This document shows positions 1 to 12,944 of a DNA stretch of 64,000 bases, piece by piece. The DNA is taken from NCBI GenBank assembly GCA_019454045.1, contig SKCR01006520.1:62001-126000 (forward strand), written 5' to 3'. Every line of letters begins with the position of its first letter. Within the stretch, counting starts at the first letter, position 1. Both the position numbers and the translations under genes were made by a program. The DNA is from Zanthoxylum bungeanum (Eukaryota; Streptophyta; Magnoliopsida; Sapindales; Rutaceae). The notes beneath the pieces are model-generated. The model was not told the DNA's origin. It did not search any database and was given only the letters and a program-made list of their open reading frames with translations.

Positions 1-1947
1 GCTTAGCTTTGCACGTTGGTATGTTGCCTTCCATGTATGTCTTCCTTGAAGACGTTTAATGTACCATAGGCACAACGCCTTGTGGTACAACAACTAGTAT
101 CCAAACATAGTTGTTATACATGGAATCCATTTCGGACTCATGGCACTTTGCCATAACAGGGAGTCGATACCTCGTATCACTTCCTCATAACGTAGTCGGA
201 TGGTACACCTCCATAAGATTGACATCTTTATGAGGTTAGATCAGAAACCCATACCCTAGGTTGTTTTCTGACTCTATCCGATCTACTAGTTTCTTGTGTA
301 TTTGAAGATTAATGGTATAGTTTCATCATAGATGAACTATTTGTGTTCCATTACAGGACTTCGTGCCTTGAACAGTATTACTCCGATTTTCATCGAGTAT
401 CACTATCCTCCCACTGACCACTGCATATCGGTATTCCTCTCAGGAAAACCGCATGGTGAGCAACAATTACATTGTTCTCATGTGGGATTTATAAGTACTA
501 TACTTAAGGTTTCCCTTAAGATAACCTATATTGGCACTTATCCAATTTGGGTCCTTAGTTTGGTATCATCCAAACGCTATGCCTGGCATACCCAAATTAT
601 CAGGAATGAGAAACCTCGTTTCTTTCCCTGTTCATATCCTATATGATATCTGTCAAACAGATTTATATGGAACCTTATTCTAAATAAGTTTTGCACTGTT
701 AATACATATCCTGTTGAAGGAAATAGTAGCTCAGAGCGACTCGTGATAAACCTTATCATGTCCAACAAAAATTCGGTTTTTGGTTCGGACACACCGTCTA
801 ACTGACGTGTCTCGAGAGGAGTCCTCATCTGAAAGAATACCATACTCTTTCATGTACGTATGAAACTTACTGCTTAAGTATTTTCCATTACGGTATAACC
901 GTGGCGGAATAATACTATAGCCGATCTGTTTGTCTACTTCGTGTCGAAACTCTAAAGTTTCCGATCTGTGTTCTTCAAAAGAAACACATAACCACAACGT
1001 GATGTCACATCCGTTAAGGTCACGAAATATTCATGTTCACATCTAGCCTAGCTAGATATGGGCCCACTTACTTCACCATGAATAGGGCTAACAGATCGGT
1101 GGCCTTTTTACTATTACCAAGTAAATAGTATTTTAGGTATTTAACCTAATAAACTAGATTCGTAGACCTTATTTGAATAGTCAAATCAGTCCTAGTACCC
1201 ACTCTTCAAAAGTGTGGATATACGAGTTGTTTAATTGTGTCCAGACAACAATGCCACAAATAAGTCTCCATTGATCAAATCAATTTGAGCTATTTATTTG
1301 TCATTTTATATGTTTGAGATTTTATTTATATTCAAAATATAAATTCTGTTATTTACATCCAATGTATTTATCTCAGTATCATCTTTATATATTGAAACAC
1401 TTTAGTGTTCTAGAATATAAAGGTTTTATCCGCAATGGATTAAACACTGATATAGAGATAATGTCTCTAGATAAAACTAGTTACATTATAACATTTCCTA
1501 ATTTAAGTACATACCCAAAGGGTAGTTCCTAAACTTAGGTATCTACGGTCGAAACAGCGACTTTCGTCCCGTTTCCGATTCGCAGAGAAATCTCGGCTTG
1601 AAGCCAGTATCCAGCTCACAGCGGATTCTGAACGTCAATACATATATTTTATGTACCACACTAAGTATTTAAAATCCAATTTTAATACTAGTAGTGAACA
1701 TAACTTTGACAAATATTTTAAAGTTAGAGCCTCGCCCTTTCTTTAATTCCTTCGTGTCTTCCATATCCAAATGGTAGTCACTTTGGGATATGTTAATTAT
1801 CCTTTTCAATATTTCACAAACCTTTGGCCAAGCCTTGGGTTTCGGAATATCGAAATGATGTGCACCTTGTGCTACATGCCCAATTGCAAACTTTGACTTT
1901 TCTCCACTAGAATAGTCAATTAATTCTCCAAGAATTATTAATTGCAA
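1..1947 (-). pseudogene. B1 decayed copia gag end / protease / integrase
   Basis: Reading the minus strand across frames gives recognisable but broken copia polyprotein. At 1947-1669 lies the end of a gag-like frame with a K-rich tail (EDTKELKKGRG) where a CCHC knuckle is expected but is not intact. Around 1640-1420 is a protease-like stretch resembling the LRIGNGTKV block of copia proteases. Around 1000-390 are pieces of integrase: a KYLSSKF..YMKEYGI block, a SE..NR-like block, then LLDMIR and FLIIWVCQA corresponding to the usual FLKIWGCEA. The pieces lie in different frames separated by stops, so no functional protein is possible. The same broken state recurs in B2 and B4. Confidence 0.65.
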
Positions 1948-4672
1948 CTTTAATACTTTTAAATCTAAAGATAGATTTATTATAAGTATATTAATTAAGC
2001 ACTAAAGTCATCATCACATAAATCTTCCAAAGACTTTATGCTCTACTATTTGCTTAATTATGGGCTTAGTCATAATAAGTTTTTATCAAATAAATTAACC
2101 TATTATTAATTCCCAATTGAAAATTAAATCATTTAAAACATTTAATCCAAGGATTATATATTTTAAATATTCAACTTTTCAATTCTTTCTTGATTTAATA
2201 GTCCAACTATTTAATCAATTTTAATAAGGTACTATTTATAATGATTACAATAATCCAATTATTTAATCAACTATAATTTTAATATTGATTACTATAATCC
2301 CATTATAAAATCAACTATCATTTAATTCAATTATATTGATTACTATAATCCAATTACAAAATCAACTATATATTGAATGAGTTTGTATATAGTCCAACTA
2401 TATATATTTTAAAAAACAACATAAAATATTAGTCCGACTAATACTTTGATTAATATGACGAGTAAAATATAAATGAGCGTGTTTAGCGAGTAATTGAACG
2501 AATGTTGCAAATTCAATACTTGCCTCCCACTATTTTTCGTCGAGCCTCTAACCCTCTGTGGAGTACTCGGGAAACCGTGTTTCCTAGTGGGCTAGGATCC
2601 TATTAAATAACACACAACCCTGACTTTGGCCAATAAAAAGCTGTATGCTATTTAACTAGGTAGATCTCTCAGATCAATTGGATCTCATCCAATTCCTAGA
2701 TCCGGTTAGGTGGACATCCAAGTCCGAAACATATGTATAATGTCAATGTATCCAATACATTTTCCTAACCCTATCCTCTGAATCACTTAGGCCTTGGCTT
2801 TGGCCAAACAAAAAACCTAATGATTCCAGTTAAGCGGGACCCATTGACGAGGAAAGTTTCGTAATCAATGTCATTGGACAAAAAGTGATCTGACTTTGGT
2901 CAATAAAAATCACGATTTGGACAAGACACCGATATGCAACAAAACTCTCATGATTCAAGTACATCCTTGATTGACAAAGGTCTTGACTTTGGTCAATAAA
3001 AACCAATGCCAACTTGGATCTTGAACAAGAATCATTCAATGGAAGGATATTTGCTTAATATAAACGAGGGTTTTCGCGTGCAAATTGGCTACCAATTTAA
3101 TTATCTTTGTTAAGGTCTCATCATCATACACCCTTAAACATGCATTCTAAATACATAATAAAGCGAGTATGAAATAAAATAAATGATATGCGGATGGATA
3201 CTTAACACATTGATCCTAGATCAAATCTCTCCCTTTCTCACTCAAGCTAGCACTTGTACTACTTCTACCCGTTACACTACACTTCTAAAGAAACCTCATA
3301 TACATAGAGGGGAATAGGTGAGAAGAGAATACAAAGAGAAAGAAGGTGATAAGGCTGGACACGCAGGTCCAATTTAATAAAAATTTATTACAACAATTTC
3401 TAAAATTGCCCACCCGACTATATCCATCCGATATGCATTATTCATTCAACACAACCACGTATTCACACACACATAAGCATGCTATCAATCAATCTAATCA
3501 AATTAATTAATCTGATAATTAAGTGATCATCCAATGTTCAAACAACGATTTGATTTTGTTCGAGTCAAACTCGTTTTTGCGAATAAGTACTCAAAGTACG
3601 AATTCATGAATTAAATTAAACTACATCATTAAATCAAATTTAACATGTATTTAATACTAATTCATATTCAATTCCAAATTAAATATTGCACTTTATTTAA
3701 TAAACCTTTACGATTTAAATTCCAAATTCAATCGCGTCGGGACTCAAAGTCCGATTAACGTCCAACGTCAATTAATTCAAGTCTAATGGGCTTCAATTAA
3801 TTTCTTTAGGCATGGGCTTCGGCAACCAAAGCCCAATAGTGGAATCACCCAAAATGCCTTAGAAATCAATTTCGGCCCATTAGGCCCAATTAAACATTAA
3901 AGGTTCATTAGTCGCAATTGGGCTTTATGGTTAAGGTTTTGGGCCCAATTGGATCCAATCCACTTGGCCTAAACCAAACTTGATAAATCAAGCCCAATAG
4001 CCCCAAATACAACATTCAAGCCCAAATCCAATTAAGCCTAAATAATTAAATACACTAATCCAATTACGCAATTTAATTATTAAAGTGCATTACATGATTA
4101 ATCGACTAAATCAATATTTTTAAAACACCAAATTAGTCCAATTAATCATATTATTCATTATCATGTCAAACACACATAATGAAAAATCAAACCCATTTAC
4201 ATGCTTTCATGCTCTCGGCCAAGGAAGGTTATTTTGTCCGATTTGAATTCAATCCGATTAATTACACAATCGACAACGTTAACTTCCCGAATGATTTCAT
4301 ACACATCCAATGTTCATAAAATCAAAATTACCAAGACATTAGGGCATATCACATTCGGCCAAGGTAAGATTTTGGGGATTTTTGTTCAATTCAAAATTCA
4401 ATCAAATTGACTTCAAATTAACATCATCCTTATCATTATAACTCATCCAATGAATAAAATGAAAAAAATTCCAAGATCAAAAAAATCAATTGACATTCGG
4501 CCAACATGAATATTTGGGGAAAATAATTCCAAATCATTTTTCATCAAATTAGTCCAACCAAAATGAATTTAAACATGTTATAAGCATACTCAAACATTCA
4601 ATTCATTCAAATCATGCTCAACAAACATTTACCCAAATTTTAAGCCCTACAAATTTCATGCTTGCAACTTTA
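1948..4672 (-). other. B1 leader and gag-proximal region, no intact frame
   Basis: AT-rich sequence between the PBS and the recognisable gag end. I see no intact frame. It contains spaced copies of a GGCCAAAGTCAAG-like motif (read on minus), for example near 2630, 2800, 2900 and 2990, and many TTGGCCGAA-like words nearer the LTR. It is collinear with 47050-49790 of B2. Confidence 0.5.
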
Positions 4673-4685
4673 GCTCATGATGCCA
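4673..4685 (-). other. B1 primer binding site
   Basis: On the minus strand the LTR end CAACA is followed after one base by TGGCATCATGAGC. This resembles the TGGTATCAGAGC priming site complementary to initiator tRNA-Met used by many plant copia elements. It fixes 4687-6748 as the 5' LTR and gives the element's polarity. Confidence 0.7.
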
Positions 4686-4686
4686 T

Positions 4687-6748
4687 TGTTGGTTTTCTAT
4701 AAGGTCCCAAGATCAAACAAGACATGAAATTATGTGTGAACACATCAACGGAGGTAGCGGAATACTCACATTGATCGGGTAGAGTCGATTTGGAGACGAT
4801 TCAAGCCAAAAAACGCACTGCCTTTGTAAGCCCACTGCAGCAGTCCACTGCCTACAAAAACAGAAAATTGAGTGAAGAAACGGAGCTCCAATCTTCGTCG
4901 GATGGATCCCGTCTCATGGGGAACCTCCCTACCACCTTCGCAAGACTCGTAGTGTGCTAGCACTTGATTTCTCACCATGAGAAACCACTCTTTGCTTCCC
5001 TTTTGCTCACGGTTTTGGTTCCAAAACCAGTAACATTTTTCATTTGGGCGTGAGTAGAAGAGAGAAATTGAGAGAGAAGAAGTTGTATTAAGTTAATAAA
5101 ATGATTTACCAAAAATCAATTTATATTTATGCCATAATTTATTAAATTAATAATAAATTTATGACACAACACATGCAAAGGCTTAGAGTGTCAAACACTT
5201 CATTTCCATGCATTACCATTGAGTGCAATGTACACAATCTCCATGCAAAGCATTAGAGTGTCAAATAAGCATAACATGACATGTGTCAAAGTTAATGCAT
5301 AACTGACATGTGTCATGTGGCCCCACACGTTTCTAATGAAAGTGGGCCCACGTGCACTCACGCGTTCGGGTTCGATATTTCCGAAATACCGAGCTTACGT
5401 CGCGACGTTAATTCAATCGAATTTAAATAAATAATTACGCCTGGCGAAATTATTATTTACGTCGCTAACGAATTAATTCAGAATTAACTCGTTTGCCCGA
5501 ATTAAAATCTAATTTTAATTCCGCGTCGAAATCTAATTTCGTTTAATATATCGAATATATTAATTCATCGATTAATTCCAAATTAATCGTTCTCTCTCTT
5601 TAGACGACATTTTATCCCGGATAAAATATCTCCGTTATTAATCCTAGATTAATTTTCTCTCTCTTCTATTATAATCCCAGATTATTCAAGAGTGCGAGTT
5701 GTGCGTCATCGGTGGATTATCGGGAAGCGACCCATGAGATCCCCGGATAATCTGGCAGTAAATACGGTCGTCGGAGTATCCGAATCACGTACGTACCAAG
5801 TACTACGTTCTACCGATTTACGAGACAAGGTCGACTCCTAGCAAAGCACCAAGTCTTCCCAGGTTCTCCAGACATATTCATCAAAGAATATCTAGATCTG
5901 TATCAAGCGTAGTATACAATGTATTGTATTGTGCATATTGGCCCAGTATCGGATAATCACGTGCTAGGGCTGGGGCTGGATAAGTGTCTGCCCCGTCCGA
6001 AACACATATCGGATGTCTGGTAACTAGTCTCTATAATCGGATATTCATGACCTGGTCATAATATCACGATTGGATGCGCATCACTAAAAGAGCACTAATA
6101 CCGTATCCTGCGTGACATCATCTCCATTATGACTGGAGTGACACTTCCATCTCGACATCACATCCAATACACTACGATTCCTGATAAACCCAGAAGAGGT
6201 GAACACAGAACCAGTTAAGATCCCCCACCACCAAAACCAAAGTTTACCGATTGTCGTAAGTATTAGCGATGTAAGTCTCAGGTTAAGACTATACACACCT
6301 ACCTTGATTTCGGCCTCCCATAGACACCTAGTCATAATACCAATGGGATTCCGAAGGGTCTATCCAGAGCGAAGCTGTTTCCCGTACCATCGGTGAAACA
6401 CGACCTCCTATCGCACTTGCACAAGTATCCAATACTTATATATATGAGAACTATGCCGTTGTGCCCTCACAACGCGCACAAGTGCAATACTAGCCTATTC
6501 CGCATTATCGATGTCCAGTCTCGATAATACTACGGCTAGGGATATTTAATGATTAATCCTTCGTGGACTGATACTGTCTCATATCATCTCAATCCAGGAA
6601 CTAATCACAGGGACCTCTCTTCATTTATATATCTAAGGTGATCTAATCACAAATGACGAGAGTGCAATTTCCTTGTTACATAGTTAATTTGCTACAACAA
6701 CACAATGATCTGTGCAAATAGTGACGCTATGGGTCATTTTGTCCAACA
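4687..6748 (-). repeat. B1 5' LTR (about 2.06 kb)
   Basis: On the minus strand it begins TGTTGGACAAAATGACCC at 6748 and ends CCAACA at 4687, so it has TG...CA termini. It is homologous along its whole length to 45017-47036 and 52858-54882. ORFs inside it (such as 6084-6335 and 6199-6396) recur in every LTR copy on opposite strands and are not credible genes. It contains a TATA-like run near 6430-6440, a nested stem structure (6412-6484) and the palindrome train (5370-5686). Confidence 0.88.
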
Positions 6749-8413
6749 ATATATGAGGCAATGGAAAGAAGAATCCTGATGGATTTAAGCATGGCTACTG
6801 GCGAGAAAGTTTTTCATAGTCAACTCCCTCCTTTTGGGTTAACCCTTTGCCACTAGCCTAGCCTTGAAAGTCTGTACTTTCCCATCTATTCCTCTTTTTC
6901 TCTTGTAGATCCACTTGAAACCTATGGGTTTTACTCCATAGGTTGGTCTATAAGTTCCCAGACTGAGTTAGAGTACATGGACTCCATCTCAAGGTTCATG
7001 GCTTTGAGCCATTCTTCTTTATCAGTATCATCCATTGCACTACGATAGGTAATGGATCATCTATACCATCATAAGATGCAACAACTTGCACCTCACCATT
7101 TCCTAGATAGCGTTCAGGTTGTCTTACAACCCTCCCACTGCGTCTAGGTTGCATGGTATTCTGATAAACTTGCATCTGACTTTCAGATGCTGAAGGTGTT
7201 ATGTCTTTGTCAACATTTGACAAGGTTTACTGGTCGTACCAGTAAGTAACTCCTCAAGTAACACTTACTTCGAGGTTTGAATTCTTTCATATAATCCTCC
7301 TCAAGAAATGTAGCATTTGTCGATACAAATACTTTATTATCTTCGGGATTATAAAAGAATCCACCCCTAGTTTTTAGGATAGCCTACAAATAGGCAAACC
7401 TGTGAACGTGGTTCCAACTTAGTAGTCTTGTTCTTTAGCACATGTGTGGACACCCATATGCGGAAATGTCGCAAACTAACTTTACGACCACTCCACAACT
7501 CTAAGGGGTCTTAGGAATAGACTTAGAAGGAACTACATTCAGGATATACATTGATGTTTCCAATGCATACCCCAGAATGAACTAGGTAGAATGCTATAAC
7601 TAAACATTGATCATCATGTCTAGTAGGGTTCGATTTCTCCTTTCTGCAACACCGTTTTGTTGTGGTGTTCCAGGTGCTGTGAGCTGTGAAAAAATTCCAT
7701 GCTCAACTAAGAATTCCTCGAAATCTCTATCAAGGTACTCACCTCCACGATCTGATCGTAGAATTTTGATGCTTTTACCTAACTGGTTCTCAACCTCAGC
7801 ACGATATTCTTTGAACTTTTCAAATGTATCTGACTTGTGCTACATTAGATAAACATACCCATATCTAGAATAATCGTCAATGAAAGTGACAAAGTATTCA
7901 TAACCACCCCGTGCCTTTACATTCATCGGTCCGCAAACGTCCGAATGTATTAGCTCAAGTGGTTCTTTGGCTCTTATCCCTTTTCCAGTAAAAGGTCTCT
8001 TAGTCATTTTGCCTTCTAAACAGGATTCGCAGACAGGTAAAGTACCGAGTTTTAACTGATTTAAAACTCCGTTCTTAATTAGTCTATCTATTCGGTCAAG
8101 GTTAATGTGACCAAGTCTAAGGTGCCATAAATAGGTATCATCATGAGAAATCTTTTGCCGTTTTGTTTTAGATCTTTCAATCTTAAACATTTCAGTATTA
8201 AGCAATGAATCATGCATTAACGGTCTTAATACATATAGATTATTTTCGAAGTTTCCTGTGCAAATATTTATCCATTTCTACTAATAATAACTGATTATTA
8301 TTAAACGAAATAGAAAAACCATGTTCATAAGTTTTGTAACAGAAATCAAATTCCTGCGAAAACCAAAAAGAAATATAGCACACCATTTAAACATAAATAA
8401 CTATTATTAAAGT
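6749..8413 (-). pseudogene. Copia A GAG-pre-integrase, integrase and start of reverse transcriptase, disrupted
   Basis: 8217-7840 is open and shows the pre-integrase HLRLGHIN zinc-binding region, CESCLEGKMTKRPF, and the start of the integrase core (HSDVCGPM, then FIDDYSRYGYVYLM). Further down on the minus strand the DRGGEY and TPQQNG..ERRNR integrase blocks are readable but split by stops. Below 7223 a frame with RRSGRVVRQPERYLG leads into the reverse transcriptase start (LVAKG-type region near 6850). The sequence then ends at the B1 LTR at 6749. This would be the element's DNA integration and cDNA synthesis machinery. It is clearly non-functional. Confidence 0.85.
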
Positions 8414-9404
8414 TTAACTGGAATCTCCCACTGCTTTTGCTAAAACAGCATCCCCTGTCCCAACTCTCATGGTGAAGCTACCTTCAGAAAGGTCACTCCA
8501 TGAGTCAAGTAGCTGCAAAGAACAACAAACATGGTTAGTGGCACCAGAATCAATAATCCAAGCAGATTTATCATCCTCCACTAAAAGAGACTCAATAACA
8601 AGTAAATCATATTTACCTGAGTTTTTCTTATCTTTAAGCTCGGCAAGGTATTTCGGACAATTCCTTTTCCAATGCCCTTGTTGTTCACAATGGAAACATT
8701 TTCCTTTGGCATTGGTTCCTTTGAAGCTTTTGTTGTTCTTCTTTTTCATTGGTTTTGCCTTTGCCTTCCAATTGCCTTTCTTCTTCTTCTTTGCAGATTT
8801 AGAAGATTCGGCAACATTTGCCTCGACATTGGGCCTACGAGGACCGTTCATAACGTTCTCGTAATTGGTGAGCTCATTTAGCAGTTCAGTCAACGTAAAA
8901 GTCAATTTATTCATAGAACAATTGCTTTTAAACTGCAGGAAACTCTTCGGAAGGGTTTCCATGATCATTGTCACCTGGCTTTGCACATTGATACGTGCAC
9001 CATGGGTTTCAGCCATATTAAGATGAGCCATCATCCTTAACACATGATCTCGACTGATGTGCCTTCCTTCATTCTAGCGGTCAATACAGAGGCAATTGCC
9101 TCATGTTGTTGCCGGTCTGAAGGTTGCCCAAACATGTTCTGTAATGACTGCATAATCAATGATGCTGTCGCCATAGGCTCATGTGTGCAGCAAGAACCTC
9201 AGACATGGATGCTATCAAATAGCTATGGGCTTTCTCATCAGCTTTAATCCAATTATTATAGGCATTACGTGCAGCTCTGCCAGCATTAGGTGCTGGCTCA
9301 GGATCGCAGACCAAGATAGCATTCATGTCACTTTTCCATTTAACATAATTATCCCCGGTTAATTTTTCTTATTGTTTGATTATTGAGATTATTGCAGATG
9401 CCAT
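8414..9404 (-). pseudogene. Copia A gag with CCHC zinc knuckle and protease DSGA motif, disrupted
   Basis: The likely start is the ATG at 9404 (MASAIIS...). The frame meets a stop after about 11 codons, continues as recognisable gag (KLTGDNYVKWKSDM), and is shifted again near 9170. From 9043 it is open to 8414 (about 209 codons). This part has the gag C-terminal helical region, a lysine-rich stretch, the knuckle CFHCEQQGHWKRNC, and the retropepsin-type active-site block WIIDSGATNHVC. The order gag-knuckle-protease in one frame is normal for copia. At least one stop and one frameshift make it a pseudogene. Any full-length protein would have been the capsid/nucleocapsid plus protease of the element. 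Confidence 0.85.
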
Positions 9405-11245
9405 GGCTGAAAAATAATAAACGCGCATTCAATCATTCATTCATCGCATATTGAAATTGTCAAACATTTAGGCATAAAATTAAACATGATGCATGATCAA
9501 TGTATAATGAATTAGAAACCTAAAAGAATTACTATGCCACGATTATCTATCATCCCACAAATAAGTGCCGCCGTAGGGTAGGTCAAGTATTCGCATGATA
9601 GATTGAGACATTCTCAATTGATTAATATATCTGAAATAACTCTTATTCCTATATTAATCAACTACCGTTATTTTGATCAAGGATGCTATGATTAACAACT
9701 TAACCATTCCTTTGTGAGTGTGACCCATTATTTCGGAACCCTTGGACTTAACTAGTGAAGTGCCGCCGTAGGGTAGGTCAAATCACCAAATACATCTAGA
9801 GTCCCTATCCTTTCGGAATCCAAACTTGATATTGACCCAATAAGGACACCATCCATAGGGGGACAGGAACAAAGCTGCCACAAGGCGCCTATTGAATCTC
9901 ACGTTTTTGGATAACAATGGAGATCGTGGGATATATTGTGGTATACCCCTCTCCCACTCACTATTTTGAAGTTTAAGGTTTCTATCTCACTAGTTTCTAA
10001 TGTATTAAGATTATGCTCGGCTAAAACATATCTTTATTAACACTAGTGGATTATTAGTGATCTAACCAATTTTAACACTTAAAATTTTATTCACTAATAT
10101 TTATTAGTCTCTACTAATCATTAACTTAATTAAACTAATTTAATCAAGTTTACTTAAGTGGTCTAATCAATTTTAACAATTAAAATATTAGTTCACTTAT
10201 AGGTTTTAAAATTTTAGAATTCAACTAATGGACTATATGTCATTAAACCATTTAATAGATAAAAGTACGTTATTTACTCCAAAGATACGTGGAATTGTAT
10301 CCCGAGTGCAAACCAAATTACCGTCCATTTGTTCTTAAACTTGAATTCCTAATTTTTAAACCTTTAAACCAATTAATCATATTAATCCGTTTACATGCAT
10401 CTTATATTCTAATTTAACTATTAAATTTACATAAAATCATATTTTATGACTTGAATATCATGCATGTCTACATGTTATGGCATGTGAAAATGCAAGAGTA
10501 GGCACCCTAGGCTATATGACATGTTAATAAACAATTTAAAACATATATATGCCCAGGTCTGGGCTGAAAACGTTCGCGTAGCGTTCTATGGGCGTTCGAA
10601 CGTTTTCCAGGCAGTAGCAAAACGTTTGAGTTGCGTTGACTGGAGTTCGAACGCCGTCGGTCTGGTGTCAAAACACTGAAACTTTAATTACTCCGTTCGG
10701 GAGCTTCCGGAGTCCGTTTTGGTCCTCGTTTTTTTCTACGGACTCGTAACGGAATGAAGTTTCACATACATACATAAATTGCGTTAACCGGGCTCTTATT
10801 TTTTTTTTTATACTAATCTAATTAGTACAATAAATCCAAGGCATTCCTTGGTCTTCAAATCTTGCTCCATGGTATGTTGAGTTCTTTGTGGAATGTCTTC
10901 TTTATAAGTCCTTCGCGGCATCGGCTCCTCCAAGTTACAAATTGAGTTACATATTGGACTTATTACAAAAGAAATGAACTTACAACACTTGAAAGAAAAT
11001 GACCTTATGGTCTTACATTCCCAAATCTAAAAATAAGAGCCGGAAAAAATTAACGATCAACGCAATACATTCATAACATGAATCAAAGTAAACATTCATC
11101 ACATGAACATTAAAACCAACCATTCATCTCATGAATCTAATTGTGCCTACTCATCACAACATGCATTCTAATAATATATATCTCATATAAATTATTAAGA
11201 ACTTAAAACTTAAAAGAGAAGGGTTAAGAACACTTTTCAACCTTA
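9405..11245 (-). other. Copia A untranslated leader with repeated motifs
   Basis: About 1.84 kb between PBS and gag with no credible protein. It contains two copies of a motif including GCCGCCGTAGGGTAGGTCAA (9563-9586 and 9758-9781), each next to similar surroundings. It also has a GTTCGAACG-rich block (10571-10602) and a 44-base motif (10286-10329) that also occurs in the Tat LTRs of D and E. The rest is AT-rich with poly-T at about 10800. Confidence 0.6.
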
Positions 11246-11258
11246 GCTCTTGATGCCA
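11246..11258 (-). other. Copia A primer binding site
   Basis: Minus-strand TGGCATCAAGAGC follows the LTR terminus CAACA after two bases. It resembles the initiator tRNA-Met type site of plant copia elements. Confidence 0.7.
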
Positions 11259-11260
11259 AT

Positions 11261-12407
11261 TGTTGGAAACGGCTTTCCTAGCGCAGCGGAAATGGCTATG
11301 TAGTGGCACCGGATCTTTAAAATTTTCTCTGCCTTCTCCTTTGTTGAAGTCGAACTCCACCGAACTCTTGATGAATTTCCTTTGAGATTCTACCGTAGAA
11401 TCAACCACCCAATCTTCCGAGCTATATCTTGAAACCAACAAACCGAAGTGTGGGCTTCACTCACAAAGATCAACCTCTAAACTATTTAGAGAAGTATCAA
11501 ACTCTAAACTATTTAGAGAAATTATATTGTCACACAATTCTTTTGGCTTTAAGAAAAATGAGATCAAGAAGATCAATTATCTTGTTCACTCTTGTTTTTC
11601 CTTTCAAATCTCAACAATTGAGAATAAGAATTTTCTCTCAACTATTGAAGAAAAATTCCAAGTGTTTTTGTATTTCTCTCTACCTCTCTCAAAGTTGTGT
11701 CAAAAACTAGAAAACTTTCAAAAATAAAATCTTTTTATCACTCAACCTTTTTGTGGGAATGGTAGAGAAAATCCACTAAAAACATTCCATCAACATCCAC
11801 TCAATTTTATCAATTGTAAATGGCCAACACACTTGAGTGGAGTGTCAACCAAATCCATTAGATAATGGAACAAGTTAGGTAATTAGGTCAAAACTAATTA
11901 ACAAAACTTGGTGGATGATTTGGCAAACCATTAAGGCTTGTCTTGATAATGCATTTACCATTATCAAATAATGATGTCATAATTATCTCATAATTGTGCA
12001 TTATCAATGATGATGTAATAATTATCTTTAATTATTATTGATTATTTATAATTATACAAATATTAGAAAATATAATATTAAACTAATTTAATATTATTTT
12101 CATTTGTGACAAAAATAATATTATTCATCATATTAATAATATTTAAATATAATGTGAGCATATTATTAGACAATCTAATTATATTAGGTTTGCTACAGTT
12201 AACGAGCTAGCACGGGGACCAAATGGACCTACGGTCCGAGCTCCAATAATTCTGAAATATTAATTAAACTCTTAATTAAATATTACGAATTATAAACTCC
12301 GCGTTATTCCCACTAAAAAACTCGAAGTTGAACTCTCGTTACCGTAGATGGAAATATAAGCGAACAACTTCGATGTCCAGATCGTTTTAGTCACTAAATA
12401 TGGATAC
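11261..12407 (-). repeat. Copia A 5' LTR, PBS-proximal segment
   Basis: Plus-strand TGTTGGAAACGG at 11261 marks the LTR terminus next to the PBS. The sequence runs to 12407, where the Tat element D begins. The last bases before D (GATGTCCA...ATAGT-like) are homologous to 31436-31460 in element C. Sequence just right of D (23783 on) continues that homology, which shows one LTR cut in two. ORFs here (11154-11441, 11429-11727) are short and unsupported. Confidence 0.8.
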
Positions 12408-12900
12408 TGTAGACAACAGAAACTGGGCGACGCATGCTGTTCTGGACTCAGGGCCTAGTTGGGAGTACGGAGTAGCGCGGGGAACTAAACCGGGGAATAA
12501 TGGAGTCGCCACCCGGTGTGAACCGGGAAAATGATTTAAGGCCGCACTCACCCCTCGCAAGGGAAGACCTCAAACCGTTGGGTTCGGAATGGTCCCTTAC
12601 TTATGTCATTTGTAATAAATGGATTTGTGCAATATTAACCAAGTCTACACAACATGCTCAAGAACAATCTATTAATCATGCATAAAACAACATCATGTTA
12701 AACAACCTAATCATGCATAGGGAAATAAATATCATGCTAAACGACTACATCATGCTTAGAAACAACCAACTAATCATGCATAAAACTATAACATATTAAA
12801 CATCCTAATCATGCATAGAAAAATAAATATCATACTAAACAATTAAATCATACTCAAACACAAGTTTGGATAAAAGAAAATACGTGTGTCTTTCGAGTGG

Positions 12901-12944
12901 TACGTGGAATTGTATCCCGAGTACAAACCGCACTACCGTCCATT
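12901..12944 (-). other. 44-base motif shared with copia A leader and E LTR (3' LTR copy)
   Basis: Begins TACGTGGAATTGTATCCCGA and ends CCGTCCATT on the plus strand. It matches 10286-10329 in copia A with few changes, and matches the sense strand of E at 59836-59877 and 60768-60809. The D 5' LTR copy is at 21844-21887. Confidence 0.75.

Larger units (their letters stand above)
1..6748 (-). mobile_element. B1: 5' part of a Ty1/copia-type LTR retrotransposon, minus strand, truncated by window edge
   Basis: Read on the minus strand, the unit starts with an LTR (6748 down to 4687), a primer binding site next to it, and then internal sequence running off the left edge. The stretch from 1 to about 6748 is close to the reverse complement of 45017-51740 (element B2). 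Several long ORFs are identical between the two, for example the 72-codon frame at 1314-1532 and its mirror at 50208-50426. By comparison with B2, roughly 3 kb of B1 (reverse transcriptase, RNase H, 3' LTR) lies outside the window. It is inserted into the reverse transcriptase region of copia element A, which resumes at 6749. Confidence 0.85.
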
